A stretch of 64,000 nucleotides of DNA. It comes from Bifidobacterium callitrichidarum. Lineage in GTDB: Bacteria > Actinomycetota > Actinomycetes > Actinomycetales > Bifidobacteriaceae. How positions within the stretch are numbered: the stretch's first letter is position 1; the number at the start of each line of letters is the position of its first letter. The stretch lies in NCBI RefSeq assembly GCF_003129905.1, contig NZ_QFFM01000015.1, forward strand, positions 1-64,000, given 5' to 3'. Made by a program: the position numbers and the translations under genes. The notes beneath the pieces are model-generated. The model was given only the letters and a program-made list of their open reading frames with translations, was not told the DNA's origin and searched no databases. This document shows positions 25,704-35,299 of the stretch, piece after piece.

Positions 25704-26906
25704 TCAACCGCGCAGCTTGCGCAGCCGCTCGTGCATGACCGTCATGAGCACCAGGAACAGCAGCAGGTACCACGGGTAGAGCGCGATGGAAACGTACTGC
25801 GCGATGAGACCGAACACGGGTGGCATGACCAGCGAGCCCATGTAGGCGCAGGCCATCTGCACGCCCACGATGGCCTGGGAATTCTCCTCGCCGAAGTACG
25901 TGGGCGTGGAATGGATGACGCACGGGTAGATCGGCGCGCAGCCGAGGCCTACCACCACCAGGCCGACCACGATGCCGAGGTGGTGCGGCAGCGGGATGAG
26001 CATGGTGACGATGCCGGCGAGCACCAGCACCTGACCGAGGCGGATCATCGCCGGGTCGGCGAGCTTCATGGTCAGGAATCCGGAAAGCGCGCGCCCCACG
26101 GTGATGCCCACGTAGAACAGGCTGGCCCAGCTGGCCGCGGTGATCTTGTCCACGCCGCCGTGGAGCACCATGTAGCTGGAGGCCCACAGGCCCGCGGTGG
26201 TTTCGATGGCGCAGTAGCAGAAGAACATGATGAGGATCTCCTTGGCACCGCGGATGGCGAGCACGCCGGCCACACCCAAAGGCCTGCGCTCCTTCTCGAC
26301 GGCATCCCCCGGCGCTACCCCCGTCGTGTCATCGGCCGCCGCTTCCGCAGCCGTGCGTTTGCGGGACTTCCATAGCGGCAGGCTCAGCACCAGAATCACG
26401 GTCAGGATGACCTGCAGGATGGCGATGTACCGGTAGCCCCACGGCCAACCCTGACCACCCGAAAGCGCGAAGCCCATGATGTACGGGCCGATGGAGGCGC
26501 CCACGCCCCACATGCAGTGCAGCCAACTCATGTGGCGGCTTTCGTAATGCACGGCCACGTAGTTGTTGAGGGCCGCGTCCACGCCGCCCGCGCCAAGACC
26601 GTAGGGAACGGCGATGAGGATGAGCACCCAGTAGTTCGGGGCCACGGAGAAGCCGGCAAGCGCCATGGCGGTCAACGCCACCGAAACGGCGGTGACGCGG
26701 CCTGCACCGAACTTCAGTGTCATGCGGTCGGAGAGCAGTGCGGAGACGATGGTGAACATGGATATCACCGCGGAGATGCCGCCCGCCCAGGAGACGGGTA
26801 CGGCAAGATCCTGACTCATGGTCGGCCATGCCGCGCCGAGCAGGGCATCAGGCAATCCCAAACTGATGAACGCCACATAGATCACGGCAAGCAGCAGACT
26901 GGCCAT
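25704..26906 (-). CDS. MFS transporter, sugar-type
   Basis: A 400-residue protein with about 12 spans and a central charged loop (WKSRKRTAAEAAADDTTG). It opens with AVIYVAFISLGLPDALLGAA, which is typical of the FucP/YfkF-like MFS groups in Gram-positive bacteria. The residue pattern in the central helices does not allow a substrate call; it could import a monosaccharide or export a small molecule. It stands alone: MITE downstream, 268-base gap upstream. AGGAAC lies before the ATG. Confidence 0.75.
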   Translation of the reverse strand: MASLLLAVIYVAFISLGLPDALLGAAWPTMSQDLAVPVSWAGGISAVISMFTIVSALLSDRMTLKFGAGRVTAVSVALTAMALAGFSVAPNYWVLILIAVPYGLGAGGVDAALNNYVAVHYESRHMSWLHCMWGVGASIGPYIMGFALSGGQGWPWGYRYIAILQVILTVILVLSLPLWKSRKRTAAEAAADDTTGVAPGDAVEKERRPLGVAGVLAIRGAKEILIMFFCYCAIETTAGLWASSYMVLHGGVDKITAASWASLFYVGITVGRALSGFLTMKLADPAMIRLGQVLVLAGIVTMLIPLPHHLGIVVGLVVVGLGCAPIYPCVIHSTPTYFGEENSQAIVGVQMACAYMGSLVMPPVFGLIAQYVSIALYPWYLLLFLVLMTVMHERLRKLRG

Positions 26907-27092
26907 GGTTCAGTTCCTCCGATTTCAACTTCGTAGAGACGATCGCAAAACGACGTTGTGATAACGATGTCATCAGATTACCAAACGGTCACCAGCAACA
27001 CGCGGACGAACGTACATATCCCCCGTCGCAAGCACGCACCACCCGTGATATCCAGTCCGTTCCACAGCCGACATGAGAACCCGCCAGGTGTA

Positions 27093-27136
27093 ATCAATCC
27101 GCAATCAATCCGCAGTCAACCTGCAATCAATCCGGA
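27093..27136 (+). repeat. Four tandem 11-bp repeats before the S33 hydrolase promoter
   Basis: AATCAATCCGC, AATCAATCCGC, AGTCAACCTGC and AATCAATCCGG follow each other without gaps. The array ends 26 bases before a TAGACT -10 box. An 11-base period places all copies on one face of the helix, which suggests cooperative regulator binding. No similar array is seen elsewhere in the window. Confidence 0.7.
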
Positions 27137-27162
27137 ACCGGGGAAATCCCGATACGCAAGGC

Positions 27163-27168
27163 TAGACT
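27163..27168 (+). promoter_or_regulatory. -10 box giving a probably leaderless mRNA
   Basis: TAGACT sits six bases before the ATG of the S33 hydrolase, and no ribosome site is present. Transcription would begin at or next to the start codon. Confidence 0.5.
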
Positions 27169-27174
27169 AGATAT

Positions 27175-28959
27175 ATGAGCACCCCACAGCAGCCGCAATA
27201 TCCTCCATATGATCCAGGGCGGCATGCACAGCCGCAACGGCAGTATCCAGCCGGACCGGGCACCCCGTATGGCACTCCCCCGGGCTATGTCCCGCAGGAA
27301 GGTCCCGTTCCGCAATTGCCACCGATGCAGGGGATGCCGCCGAACCGGCCGCGCAGGAAGATGCCCACATGGCTGGTCATCACGATCGCGTTGCTGGTGG
27401 CGGTCGCACTTAACATCGCCATAATCTTCGGCATCACCAAAGGTGTGGCGCAGCTCATCCGTTCGGCCGGTGAATACGGCTCCACCAATAACGGCTTCAC
27501 CGTGCACAGCGCCACTCCACCGCCGGAGCCGGCGGCCCGCCCCGATTCCGTAAGCGCCGCATTCGACAAGTACTACACGCAGCAGTACGTGTGGAAATCC
27601 TGCGATCAGGGCGACGGCTGCGCCACGTTCACGGCGCCGTCCGACTGGTCGGACCCGGATTCGAAACCCATCGAGCTGCACGCCGCCATCCATTTCGCCG
27701 AGGATTACGCGATGGGCACCCTGTTCATCAACCCGGGTGGACCCGGCGCCTCAGGCGCGGACTGGCTGAACGACTTCGTCGAATACACAGCCACCGATGA
27801 CCTGCGCGAGCATTACGACATCATCGGCTTCGACCCGCGCGGCGTCGCCGACTCCACTCCCATCACCTGCGGCACCGATACGACGCTGCTCGACGACTAT
27901 TTCCTCGCCGATCCGATTACCGCGGACAACCTCGACCAGAGCCGCGCGATCGCGCAACGGTTCGCCGACGCCTGCCGCACCTCGAGCGGCGACATCATCG
28001 ACCATGTGGATACGCAGTCCGTGGCCCGCGACCTCGACATGCTGCGCGCCTTGGCGGGACAGACCAGACTGAACTACCTGGGATTCTCCTATGGCACGTA
28101 CATCGGCTCCACCTATGCGGCCCTGTTCCCCAAGCAGACGGGCCGGATCGTGCTGGACGGCGCCATCAACCCCACCGAGGACTCAGCCACCTCGACCATC
28201 GAGCAGGCCGTGGGATTCGAAAAAGCGCTTGCCACCTATCTCAACGACTGCATCAAGAACGATGGTTCCTGCCCGTTCAAGGGCATGGATACCAATCAGG
28301 CGACCAAGGAGATCCAATCGTGGCTCGCGACGGCGGACACCAAGCCATGGCCCACGTCAAGCGGGAAGAGGGTGAACGGCATCACGATGATGTACGGCAT
28401 CATTCTGCCCCTGTACTCCGAAGACAACTGGACGTACCTGACCCAGGCATTCAAGGAGCTCAAGGACACTGGCAAGGCGGACACCCTGTTGCTCCTGGCG
28501 GACACGTATCTCGGTCGTAATGAGAACGGCAAGTACACCGACAATTCAATGGAGGCCAATCTGGCCGTCAACTGCCTGGACGACCCGCCCACGTCGGATA
28601 TGGCCAGGCAGGAGGCCATCGCCAAGGAACTGGGCGAGAAGGCACCCACGTTCGGCCGGTTCATGACGTACGGCAACATCGGGTGCGAGGCGTTGAAGCA
28701 GGACCGTTCGGGAATCGGGAAGCTCGATTATTCCGCTCCCGGAGCCTCCCCGATACTGGTGGTGGGTACCACGGGAGACCCGGCCACGCCTTACCAGGCG
28801 GCAGTGAATCTGGCGAAGCTGCTTGAGTCCGGCGTGCTGCTGACGTACAAGGGCGAAGGGCACACCGCGTATACGTATACGAACTCCTGCGTGGCCGAAA
28901 CCGTGGACGATTTCCTCATCCACGGCAAGGTGCCGAGCAGCGATGTGACGTGTGGATAG
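27175..28959 (+). CDS. Membrane-anchored S33-type alpha/beta hydrolase (tripeptidyl aminopeptidase family)
   Basis: A 594-residue protein: a Pro/Gln/Tyr/Gly-rich cytoplasmic N-terminus (1-60), basic residues, one membrane span (about 65-86), then an outside catalytic domain. Catalytic triad: Ser305 in GFSYGTYIG, Asp535 in GTTGDPATPY and His563 in KGEGHTAYTY. FINPGGPGASGADWL is the oxyanion-loop block of actinobacterial SlpD/TAP-like exopeptidases. Several Cys pairs in the outside domain could form disulfides. Likely substrates are short peptides from the N-terminus; esterase activity cannot be excluded. Upstream are four 11-bp tandem repeats and a -10 box abutting the start. Confidence 0.82.
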   Translation: MSTPQQPQYPPYDPGRHAQPQRQYPAGPGTPYGTPPGYVPQEGPVPQLPPMQGMPPNRPRRKMPTWLVITIALLVAVALNIAIIFGITKGVAQLIRSAGEYGSTNNGFTVHSATPPPEPAARPDSVSAAFDKYYTQQYVWKSCDQGDGCATFTAPSDWSDPDSKPIELHAAIHFAEDYAMGTLFINPGGPGASGADWLNDFVEYTATDDLREHYDIIGFDPRGVADSTPITCGTDTTLLDDYFLADPITADNLDQSRAIAQRFADACRTSSGDIIDHVDTQSVARDLDMLRALAGQTRLNYLGFSYGTYIGSTYAALFPKQTGRIVLDGAINPTEDSATSTIEQAVGFEKALATYLNDCIKNDGSCPFKGMDTNQATKEIQSWLATADTKPWPTSSGKRVNGITMMYGIILPLYSEDNWTYLTQAFKELKDTGKADTLLLLADTYLGRNENGKYTDNSMEANLAVNCLDDPPTSDMARQEAIAKELGEKAPTFGRFMTYGNIGCEALKQDRSGIGKLDYSAPGASPILVVGTTGDPATPYQAAVNLAKLLESGVLLTYKGEGHTAYTYTNSCVAETVDDFLIHGKVPSSDVTCG

Positions 28960-28960
28960 C

Positions 28961-28992
28961 GAATCGGGCCGCGCTCATGCACGGCCCGATTC
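28961..28992. terminator. Bidirectional terminator between hydrolase and parE
   Basis: Perfect 11-bp stem GAATCGGGCCG with its complement, loop of ten bases, followed on the plus strand by TTTC. It separates convergent genes. Confidence 0.75.
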
Positions 28993-29008
28993 TTTCATAC
29001 CTGGGATA

Positions 29009-31339
29009 TCAGGTATCGATCTTGGAGCGGTCGAAGTCGTCCGCGTTGTCCACGATGAACTGCTTGCGCGGCGGCACGTCGTCTCCCATGAGCAGGCTGA
29101 AGATCTCGGAGGCCTGCGCGGCGTCCTCCATTCGGATGCGACGCAGCATGCGCGTGCGCGGGTCCATGGTGGTGTCTGCCAACTGGTCGGCGTCCATCTC
29201 GCCCAGACCCTTGTATCGCTGGATGTCGTCCGCGTAGCCGATGTGCTTGCGGTCGAGATCCGCGAGCTTGGTGGCCAGTTCGTCGTCCGAATACGTGTAC
29301 AGGTATTCGCCCTTGTGCGAGCCGGTCAGCGCGATGCGGTGCAGCGGCGGCACGGCGGCGTACACGTACCCGTGTTCGATGAGCGGGCGCATGTACCGGT
29401 AGAACAACGTGAGCAGCAGGATGCGGATGTGCGCGCCGTCCACATCGGCATCGGTCATCATGATGATCTTGTGGTAGCGCGACTGTTCGATGTCGAAGCT
29501 CTGGCCGGAACCGGCGCCCACCACCTGGATGATGGCCGCGCATTCCTTGTTGGAAAGCATCTGCGTGATGGAGGCCTTCTGCACGTTGAGGATCTTGCCT
29601 CGGATCGGCAGGAGCGCCTGGAAGCCGGCGTTGCGCGCGGCCTTGGCGGTGCCGAGTGCGGAGTCGCCCTCCACGATGAACAGTTCGGCGATGTCGTCGT
29701 TGCCGGGCTGGCAATCGGACAGTTTGGCCGGCATCGACGCGGATTCGAGCGCGTTCTTGCGGCGCGTGACCTCCTTGGCCTTACGTGATTGGATGCGGGC
29801 GTGCATCTCGCCCACAATCTTCTCCAGCACGCGGCCGGACTGCTCCTTGTAGCCGCGCTTGGCACCGGTGATCATCTCGCCGAACTGCCTGTCCGTGAGC
29901 CTGGTGACGATCGGCTTGACCTGCGCGGTGCCGAGCACATCCTTGGTCTGGCCCTGGAACTGCGGTTCGGCCACGCGGGCGGTCACCACGGCCACCAGAC
30001 CGGCTTGGATGTCGTCACGCTCGACCCTCATGGCGTTGTCCTTGAGGTTCACCTTGAGCTTGCGGGCGTTATCCTCCACGGCCTTGCGGATCTGCTTGGT
30101 GATGGCGTTCATGAAGCCGTCCACGTGCGTGCCGCCGCCGGGCGTCTCCACGATGTTCACGAAGCTGCGAATGGTGGTGTCGTAGCCGTTGACCCATCTG
30201 AGGGCGATGTCAATGCCGCAGGTGCGTTCGATCTCCTGGGCGTGCAGTTCGCCGCCCTCGCCCACGGCCTGGGTCTCCTCCTTGTAGGTGCCCTCGCCCT
30301 GGATACGCCAGATGTCCGAGATCGGCTCGCCTTTGGACAGGAAGTCCACGAAGTCCTTCACGCCGCCGGTGTGGCGGAATTCCACGACGCGCGGGTGGGC
30401 CGGCTGTTCGCCGAACGCGCCGTCCGCGATCTCGCCGGCAGGATCGAAGGAGAAGTCCTCGTCGCCGTTTTCGGTGGTGCCGGCTTCGTGGGCGTCGGTC
30501 TCGATATCGTCGGCCGCACCATCGGTCTCGGCGATGCCGTCGGATGCGGTCACCTCAGCGGCGACGTCGCGCACCTCGGCGGACACCGGCGCACCGGCAT
30601 CGTCCGTAGGCTCGGCCGCGGCCGTTTCCGGTACGTTCTCGTCCACGATGGTGATCTTCAGGCCCGGTACCAGAAAGCTGGTCTGGCGTACGCGGTCCAC
30701 GAGCTGTTCGTAGGAGAACTCCGCGGTTTTGTTGAAGATCTCGGGGTCGGCCCAGTAGCGGATGCGCGTACCCGTGGTCTTCGGGGAGACCTTGCCGATG
30801 ATCTCCAGTTCGGTGGGACGGTTCTTGCGGGTGCGCTTGAACGGCGAGTCCGGTGACGGGTTGGCCGGGTCGGCGTCCGTGTACACGCCGGGATGGCCCT
30901 GATGGAAGGCCATGTGATGGGTTTTGCCGTCGCGGTCCACTTCGACGTCGAGTCGCGAGCTCAGGGCGTTGACCACCGAGGAGCCCACGCCGTGCAAGCC
31001 GCCGACCGCGTTGTAGGAGGAGTTGCCGAACTTGGCGCCGGCGTGCAGCTTGGTGAGCACCACTTCCACGCCGGACAGGCCGGTCTTCGGCTCCTTGTCC
31101 ACCGGGATGCCTCGACCGTTGTCCGCCACCTCCACCGAGCCATCGGTGTGCAGGGTGACGGTGATGTCCGTGCAGAAACCGGCCAGAGCCTCATCGACCG
31201 AGTTGTCGATGATCTCCCACAGGCAGTGCATGAGGCCCTGCGAGTCGGTGGTGCCGATGTACATGCCCGGACGCTTGCGCACCGCGTCGAGGCCTTCGAG
31301 GACGGCAAGGTCCTTCGCGCCGTATTCTTCTGTGGCCAT
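29009..31339 (-). CDS. parE: DNA topoisomerase IV subunit B (ParE)
   Basis: A 776-residue ATPase subunit. GHKL ATP site: IIDNSVDEALAG (catalytic Glu region), VADNGRGIPVD and GGLHGVGSSVVNALS. The TOPRIM metal centre begins at EGDSALGTAKAARN and continues with the DADVDGAH block; the C-terminal block QRYKGLGEMD is diagnostic for GyrB/ParE. Between the ATPase and transducer domains (about residues 235-310) there is an acidic insertion rich in Asp, Glu, Thr and Ala that most ParE proteins lack. AAAGGA precedes the ATG. It decatenates daughter chromosomes with ParC (3263-5983). It lies 62 bases downstream of a hairpin after sigA. Confidence 0.92.
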   Translation of the reverse strand: MATEEYGAKDLAVLEGLDAVRKRPGMYIGTTDSQGLMHCLWEIIDNSVDEALAGFCTDITVTLHTDGSVEVADNGRGIPVDKEPKTGLSGVEVVLTKLHAGAKFGNSSYNAVGGLHGVGSSVVNALSSRLDVEVDRDGKTHHMAFHQGHPGVYTDADPANPSPDSPFKRTRKNRPTELEIIGKVSPKTTGTRIRYWADPEIFNKTAEFSYEQLVDRVRQTSFLVPGLKITIVDENVPETAAAEPTDDAGAPVSAEVRDVAAEVTASDGIAETDGAADDIETDAHEAGTTENGDEDFSFDPAGEIADGAFGEQPAHPRVVEFRHTGGVKDFVDFLSKGEPISDIWRIQGEGTYKEETQAVGEGGELHAQEIERTCGIDIALRWVNGYDTTIRSFVNIVETPGGGTHVDGFMNAITKQIRKAVEDNARKLKVNLKDNAMRVERDDIQAGLVAVVTARVAEPQFQGQTKDVLGTAQVKPIVTRLTDRQFGEMITGAKRGYKEQSGRVLEKIVGEMHARIQSRKAKEVTRRKNALESASMPAKLSDCQPGNDDIAELFIVEGDSALGTAKAARNAGFQALLPIRGKILNVQKASITQMLSNKECAAIIQVVGAGSGQSFDIEQSRYHKIIMMTDADVDGAHIRILLLTLFYRYMRPLIEHGYVYAAVPPLHRIALTGSHKGEYLYTYSDDELATKLADLDRKHIGYADDIQRYKGLGEMDADQLADTTMDPRTRMLRRIRMEDAAQASEIFSLLMGDDVPPRKQFIVDNADDFDRSKIDT

Positions 31340-31367
31340 AGGTCCTTTTGTTTCCGAGTTCTATATG

Positions 31368-31400
31368 GCTGTGGCTTCCCGTTGAGGGGGAAGCCACAGC
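31368..31400 (-). terminator. Terminator hairpin between sigA and parE
   Basis: GCTGTGGCTTCCC pairs perfectly with GGGAAGCCACAGC over a 7-base loop. It follows the sigA stop by seven bases on the minus strand; the tail is not T-rich, so read-through into parE is possible. Confidence 0.6.
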
Positions 31401-31406
31401 TAACGA

Positions 31407-32828
31407 TCACTGATCCAGGAAGTCGCGCAGCGTCTGCGAACGGGACGGGTGGCGCAGCTTGGACATGGTCTTGGATTCGATCTGGCGGATGCGCTCACGG
31501 GTCACGCCGTACACGCGGCCGATGTCGTCCAGGGTCTTGGGCTGGCCGTCCTCAAGGCCGTAACGCATCTTGATGACGCCGGCCTCACGCGGGGACAGGG
31601 TCTCCAGCACCTGCTTGAACTGCTCCTGCAGCAGGGAGAAGGCGACCGCGTCGGACGGGGCGATGGCGTCGGTGTCCTCGATGAGATCGCCGAACTCGGA
31701 ATCGCCGTCCTCGCCGAGCGGAGTGTGCAGGGAAATGGGCTCGCGGCCGTACTTCTGCACCTCCTGCACCTTCTCGACCGGCATGTCGAGCTCGCGGGCC
31801 AGCTCGTCCGGCGTGGGCTCGCGGCCGAGATCCTGCAGCATCTGACGCTGAACGCGGGAAAGCTTGTTGATGACCTCCACCATGTGCACGGGCACGCGGA
31901 TGGTGCGGGCCTGGTCGGCCATGGCTCGGGTGATGGCCTGGCGAATCCACCACGTGGCGTAGGTGGAGAACTTGAAGCCCTTCTTCCAGTCGAACTTCTC
32001 GACGGCGCGGATGAGGCCCAGGTTGCCTTCCTGGATCAGATCGAGGAAGAGCATGCCGCGGCCGGTGTAACGCTTGGCGAGGGAGACCACAAGTCGCAGG
32101 TTGGCCTCCAGCAGGTGATCCTTGGCCTTCTTGCCATCGGCGGCGGCCCACTTGAGCTCACGCTTGCGCTTGAACTCCATGCCCTCGCCCTCGGTGTCCA
32201 GCAGGTGCTGGGCGTACAGGCCAGCCTCGATACGCTCGGAGAGGTCCACCTCCTGTTCGGCGTTCAACAGGCTCACGCGGCCAATCTGCTTCAAGTAGTC
32301 CTTGACCGGATCGGCGGTGGCGCCGGCGGCGATCACACGGCGCTTCGGGTTGCCCGCGGGGATGATGTTCTCGTCATCGTCGTCCGTGTCGGAAACCACG
32401 TAGGCGCCCTTTTCCTTGGGCGCTTCGGGGGTCTTGGGCTGGGATTCCTCTTCGTCCTCGTCGTCCTCGTCCTCAAGGTCCTCGTCCGCGTCGTCGCCGT
32501 CCTCATCGAGGTCGTCGTCATCGGCGTCGACGTCGTCCAGATCCTCGTCCAGATCGTCCACGTCAAGGTCGGCGTCATCCACGTCGGCGTCGGCGTCAAG
32601 CTCGTCGTCGTTCTGGGTGTCCTCGTCCTTGATGATGTCCTCGTCCTTCGCCTTCTTGGCGGCGGACTTGCGCGTGGTCTTCTTGGCCGGGCCGTTGGCG
32701 GCCTCAGTCTTGGTGGACTTCCTCCTGGTGGAGGGCTTGCGCGCGGCGGTCTTGGAGCTGGCCTTCTTTCCGGTGTCTTCGCTGGATTCGGTTGCCTGCT
32801 TGGTTGCCGTCGTTTCCTTCGTGGCCAA
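31407..32828 (-). CDS. sigA: Principal RNA polymerase sigma factor (SigA/HrdB/RpoD)
   Basis: A 473-residue group 1 sigma-70. Region 1.2 ([20 protein letters not shown]), region 2 with [20 protein letters not shown] and [20 protein letters not shown], region 3 and region 4 ([20 protein letters not shown]) are all present. Region 1.1 is replaced by a Lys/Ala-rich then strongly acidic tail of about 150 residues, usual for actinobacterial housekeeping sigma factors. The start is set to TTG at 32828: GGAGGAG is six bases upstream, while the ATGs further up overlap the -10 box of the promoter at 32862-32890. It recognises the TTGNNN/TANNNT promoters seen across this window. Confidence 0.92.
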   Translation of the reverse strand: MATKETTATKQATESSEDTGKKASSKTAARKPSTRRKSTKTEAANGPAKKTTRKSAAKKAKDEDIIKDEDTQNDDELDADADVDDADLDVDDLDEDLDDVDADDDDLDEDGDDADEDLEDEDDEDEEESQPKTPEAPKEKGAYVVSDTDDDDENIIPAGNPKRRVIAAGATADPVKDYLKQIGRVSLLNAEQEVDLSERIEAGLYAQHLLDTEGEGMEFKRKRELKWAAADGKKAKDHLLEANLRLVVSLAKRYTGRGMLFLDLIQEGNLGLIRAVEKFDWKKGFKFSTYATWWIRQAITRAMADQARTIRVPVHMVEVINKLSRVQRQMLQDLGREPTPDELARELDMPVEKVQEVQKYGREPISLHTPLGEDGDSEFGDLIEDTDAIAPSDAVAFSLLQEQFKQVLETLSPREAGVIKMRYGLEDGQPKTLDDIGRVYGVTRERIRQIESKTMSKLRHPSRSQTLRDFLDQ

Positions 32829-32861
32829 AACTTGCTCCTCCTGATCTCTCGCCGTGAAGCG

Positions 32862-32890
32862 CATATACCACATGGGCACACTTCTGGCAA
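32862..32890 (-). promoter_or_regulatory. sigA promoter
   Basis: On the minus strand TTGCCA (32890-32885), a 17-base spacer and TATATG (32867-32862). The transcript would begin near 32855, leaving a leader of about 27 bases with a GGAGGAG ribosome site before the TTG start. Confidence 0.65.
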
Positions 32891-33008
32891 GGGCAAATCG
32901 TCAACTATGTGAGTAAACCACCCTCCACGGACGATTATTCCCGCCGACACGGTTCACGACGTGTTGTTTCCGCCGCGCGCACACGCCCGTCACTGACCGT
33001 CCGGGATG

Positions 33009-33806
33009 CTACCGGCGGCCTGCCGCAAGGGCTCGCGCCTTGCACCATGCGGGTGCGATGCCCCGGTCCGAGGCTGAGAAGATCATCGCCGCCAGCGAAC
33101 AATCCTCATCCAGCAACAGGCATTGCAGTGCGAACGCCGCTGCCTTGGGGTCCCCGAGCCACCCCAGCACGTACGCCACCACGGCCAGCGGTTGGATGCA
33201 GTACGGCACGGGCGAGGCCGCGGCCATCTCAAGCAGGATGTCCACCCCGGTGCGGCATCGATCCTCGTCCGGCACCAGTCCTTCGTCTTCGAACGCCCAA
33301 GTCAGCAGACGACCCATCGCCTTCTTGGTGCGCGCCCGGTGCGGTCTGGCGGCGAATTCCATGAGCTGACTCTTGGGGCAATGCCGCTCATCCACCACGA
33401 GCGAAAGGATGAGCGCGTCCCTGATCGCCAGCGTCTCGTGCATGCCGGCCACGAAGGCCATCAGTGTGGCGCGCCCCGGGCACCGCTCGCCGTCGAGCCC
33501 TTCGAGCCATTCGTCCAGCGGGCCGGCCACCCAATCGGCGTTGGCCTCCTGGATACCGCGTACCCTGCGATCCTCGCGGAACCGAAGGGCGAGCTCCTCC
33601 AGTTCGTCGTAGTCGAACGGTGGGATGCCGTCGCCTTCGTCGTTCTCCAGAACGAATCCCGCATCGCATGGTTCGCGATATCGCTCGTCGTGTTCGTCGT
33701 CGTGCCGTTCATCCGGCATCGGTGCCGGACGGCATTCGCAGGTGTGCGGATCGTGCGTCTCGTGCGGGCGCGTCCGTCGTCGTGTTCGTATCGTATGCGT
33801 GGGCAT
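33009..33806 (-). CDS. DUF4192 family protein
   Basis: A 265-residue acidic protein starting at the ATG with GGGAGGA upstream. The N-terminal 40 residues are His/Arg/Asp-rich and low complexity. The rest matches the actinobacterial DUF4192 family, with VAYVLGWLGDPKAAAFALQ and CSLAAMIFSASDRGI as the conserved C-terminal blocks, where members often end in similar Ala/Leu-rich repeats. No function is established. No membrane span is seen. It is divergent from the prenyl synthase gene and shorter than typical members (300-400), the missing part being at the N-terminus. Confidence 0.72.
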   Translation of the reverse strand: MPTHTIRTRRRTRPHETHDPHTCECRPAPMPDERHDDEHDERYREPCDAGFVLENDEGDGIPPFDYDELEELALRFREDRRVRGIQEANADWVAGPLDEWLEGLDGERCPGRATLMAFVAGMHETLAIRDALILSLVVDERHCPKSQLMEFAARPHRARTKKAMGRLLTWAFEDEGLVPDEDRCRTGVDILLEMAAASPVPYCIQPLAVVAYVLGWLGDPKAAAFALQCLLLDEDCSLAAMIFSASDRGIAPAWCKARALAAGRR

Positions 33807-34066
33807 GGTGATTCGTCCTCCCTGACTATGGCGGCCTCCGGTGGCCGCAAGGTGATGGATGGTTGCGCGGATACGAACGGCCGTCGATAATTCGTCTGCG
33901 ATTCGCCGGTGAAGCTCGCATCCGCCCGCCCGGCTGGGCGTGACCTCCACTATGCGCGATGACGGGCGCGCCGCACCGCGAAAAACGGTTCATGTGGTTC
34001 CGGGTTCCGCTCCCCCGGTTTTCAGCGGTTCTTGTGTTCTCCATACCCTGTGGATAAGTTAGAGGC

Positions 34067-35173
34067 ATGTGGACAACCGATCATGACCTTGCCATCATCG
34101 AACCGCGCATCGCCGAACTGGTGCGTGAACTGACGGACGCGCCCGCCACCGGCGAAGTGGCCGACGCACTGCGACCGGTGATGGGACAGGTCGTCGATCA
34201 GGCCGTTGCCTCCAGCGAGGGAGGTAAACGACTGCGCGCGCTGCTCACACTCGCCGCGTTCGACGCGCTGCGAACCGACTTCCCCGGCTCGTTCGATGCC
34301 GAAGCCGATGACGACGCACGCCGTTCGATGGTGGATCTCGCCTGCGCCATCGAGGTGTTCCAGACGGCCGCGCTGGTGCATGACGACATCATCGACGAAT
34401 CCGATCTGCGCCGTGGCAAACCCTCCGCCCACCGCGCGCTCGAACAGGCCGTGCACAGCGGCGTCATCGGCCGTGGTCTCGGTCTGATGCTCGGCGACAT
34501 CCTGGCCACCGCGTGCATTGAGATCGCACGCCGGGCTTCGCGGGGTCTCGCCAACGCGGATGCCATCGACGAGGCCTTCCTTACCATGCAGCGCGAGGTC
34601 GAGATCGGGCAGGTTCTGGATCTGGGCGTGGAAATGACGCCGTTGGACGATCCGGCAGGTCTGGCGGATGCCTCGTTGAACGTGTTCCGTTGGAAGACGG
34701 CCAGCTACACCACCATCGCTCCGCTGCTGTTCGCTTTCCTTGCCGCAGGGTTCAAACCGGATGAGGCGCGCGGCCATGCGCTGGCCATCGGGCATCCGCT
34801 TGGCGTGGCGTTCCAGCTGGCGGACGATCTTCTGGATGTCATCGGTTCCAGCCGCAACACCGGAAAGCCGGTGGGCGGCGACATCCGCGAGGGCAAGCGT
34901 ACGGTGCTGTTGGCGGATGCGTTGGGCGGTGCCGGAGCGGACGAACGTGGCGAACTCGTCGCCATGTTTTCAGCCGATCATCGTGATGAAGCTCAGGTGG
35001 CCAGCGCCATCGGATTGTTCGGTTCGACCGGCGCCATCGATCGTTCCCGCGAGCGCATCCATGCGCTTTGGCTCGCCTCGCGCGAGGCCATCGCCGGGCT
35101 CGGTCTCGACGACGAATGCGAGCGCCGATTAGCGGAGGCGTGCGCCAGGTTCATCCCCGAACAGCTGCGCTGA
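34067..35173 (+). CDS. idsA: Trans-polyprenyl diphosphate synthase (GGPP/FPP type)
   Basis: A 368-residue all-helical prenyltransferase. The first Asp-rich motif is DDIID (106-110) in LVHDDIIDESDLRRGKPS, the second is LADDLLD (251-257); GGKRLRALL is the isopentenyl-diphosphate-binding Lys/Arg block and TASYT precedes the allylic site. It condenses isopentenyl diphosphate with DMAPP, GPP or FPP to give C15-C20 or longer chains for undecaprenol and other isoprenoids. Chain length depends on residues upstream of the first motif (FQTAALV), which here carry no bulky aromatic at the -5 position, suggesting products longer than C15. It is 126 bases before the kinase gene. Confidence 0.85.
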   Translation: MWTTDHDLAIIEPRIAELVRELTDAPATGEVADALRPVMGQVVDQAVASSEGGKRLRALLTLAAFDALRTDFPGSFDAEADDDARRSMVDLACAIEVFQTAALVHDDIIDESDLRRGKPSAHRALEQAVHSGVIGRGLGLMLGDILATACIEIARRASRGLANADAIDEAFLTMQREVEIGQVLDLGVEMTPLDDPAGLADASLNVFRWKTASYTTIAPLLFAFLAAGFKPDEARGHALAIGHPLGVAFQLADDLLDVIGSSRNTGKPVGGDIREGKRTVLLADALGGAGADERGELVAMFSADHRDEAQVASAIGLFGSTGAIDRSRERIHALWLASREAIAGLGLDDECERRLAEACARFIPEQLR

Positions 35174-35299
35174 CGCCATCCCCGGCGTAGTGCATCCGCC
35201 ACGTCATACCTGATTTCCCTCGCCTGAATCCGCGTGAATTCTTTGCAACCGCAATCGTTCCGCGTAGCCCTGCCCATGTAGACTGAACGGTGTTCAGCA

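Noticed and set aside
31449..32912. Plus-strand open frames opposite sigA
   Set aside because: Low-complexity Ser/Val/Gly products mirroring the acidic N-terminus of the sigma factor; no ribosome sites.
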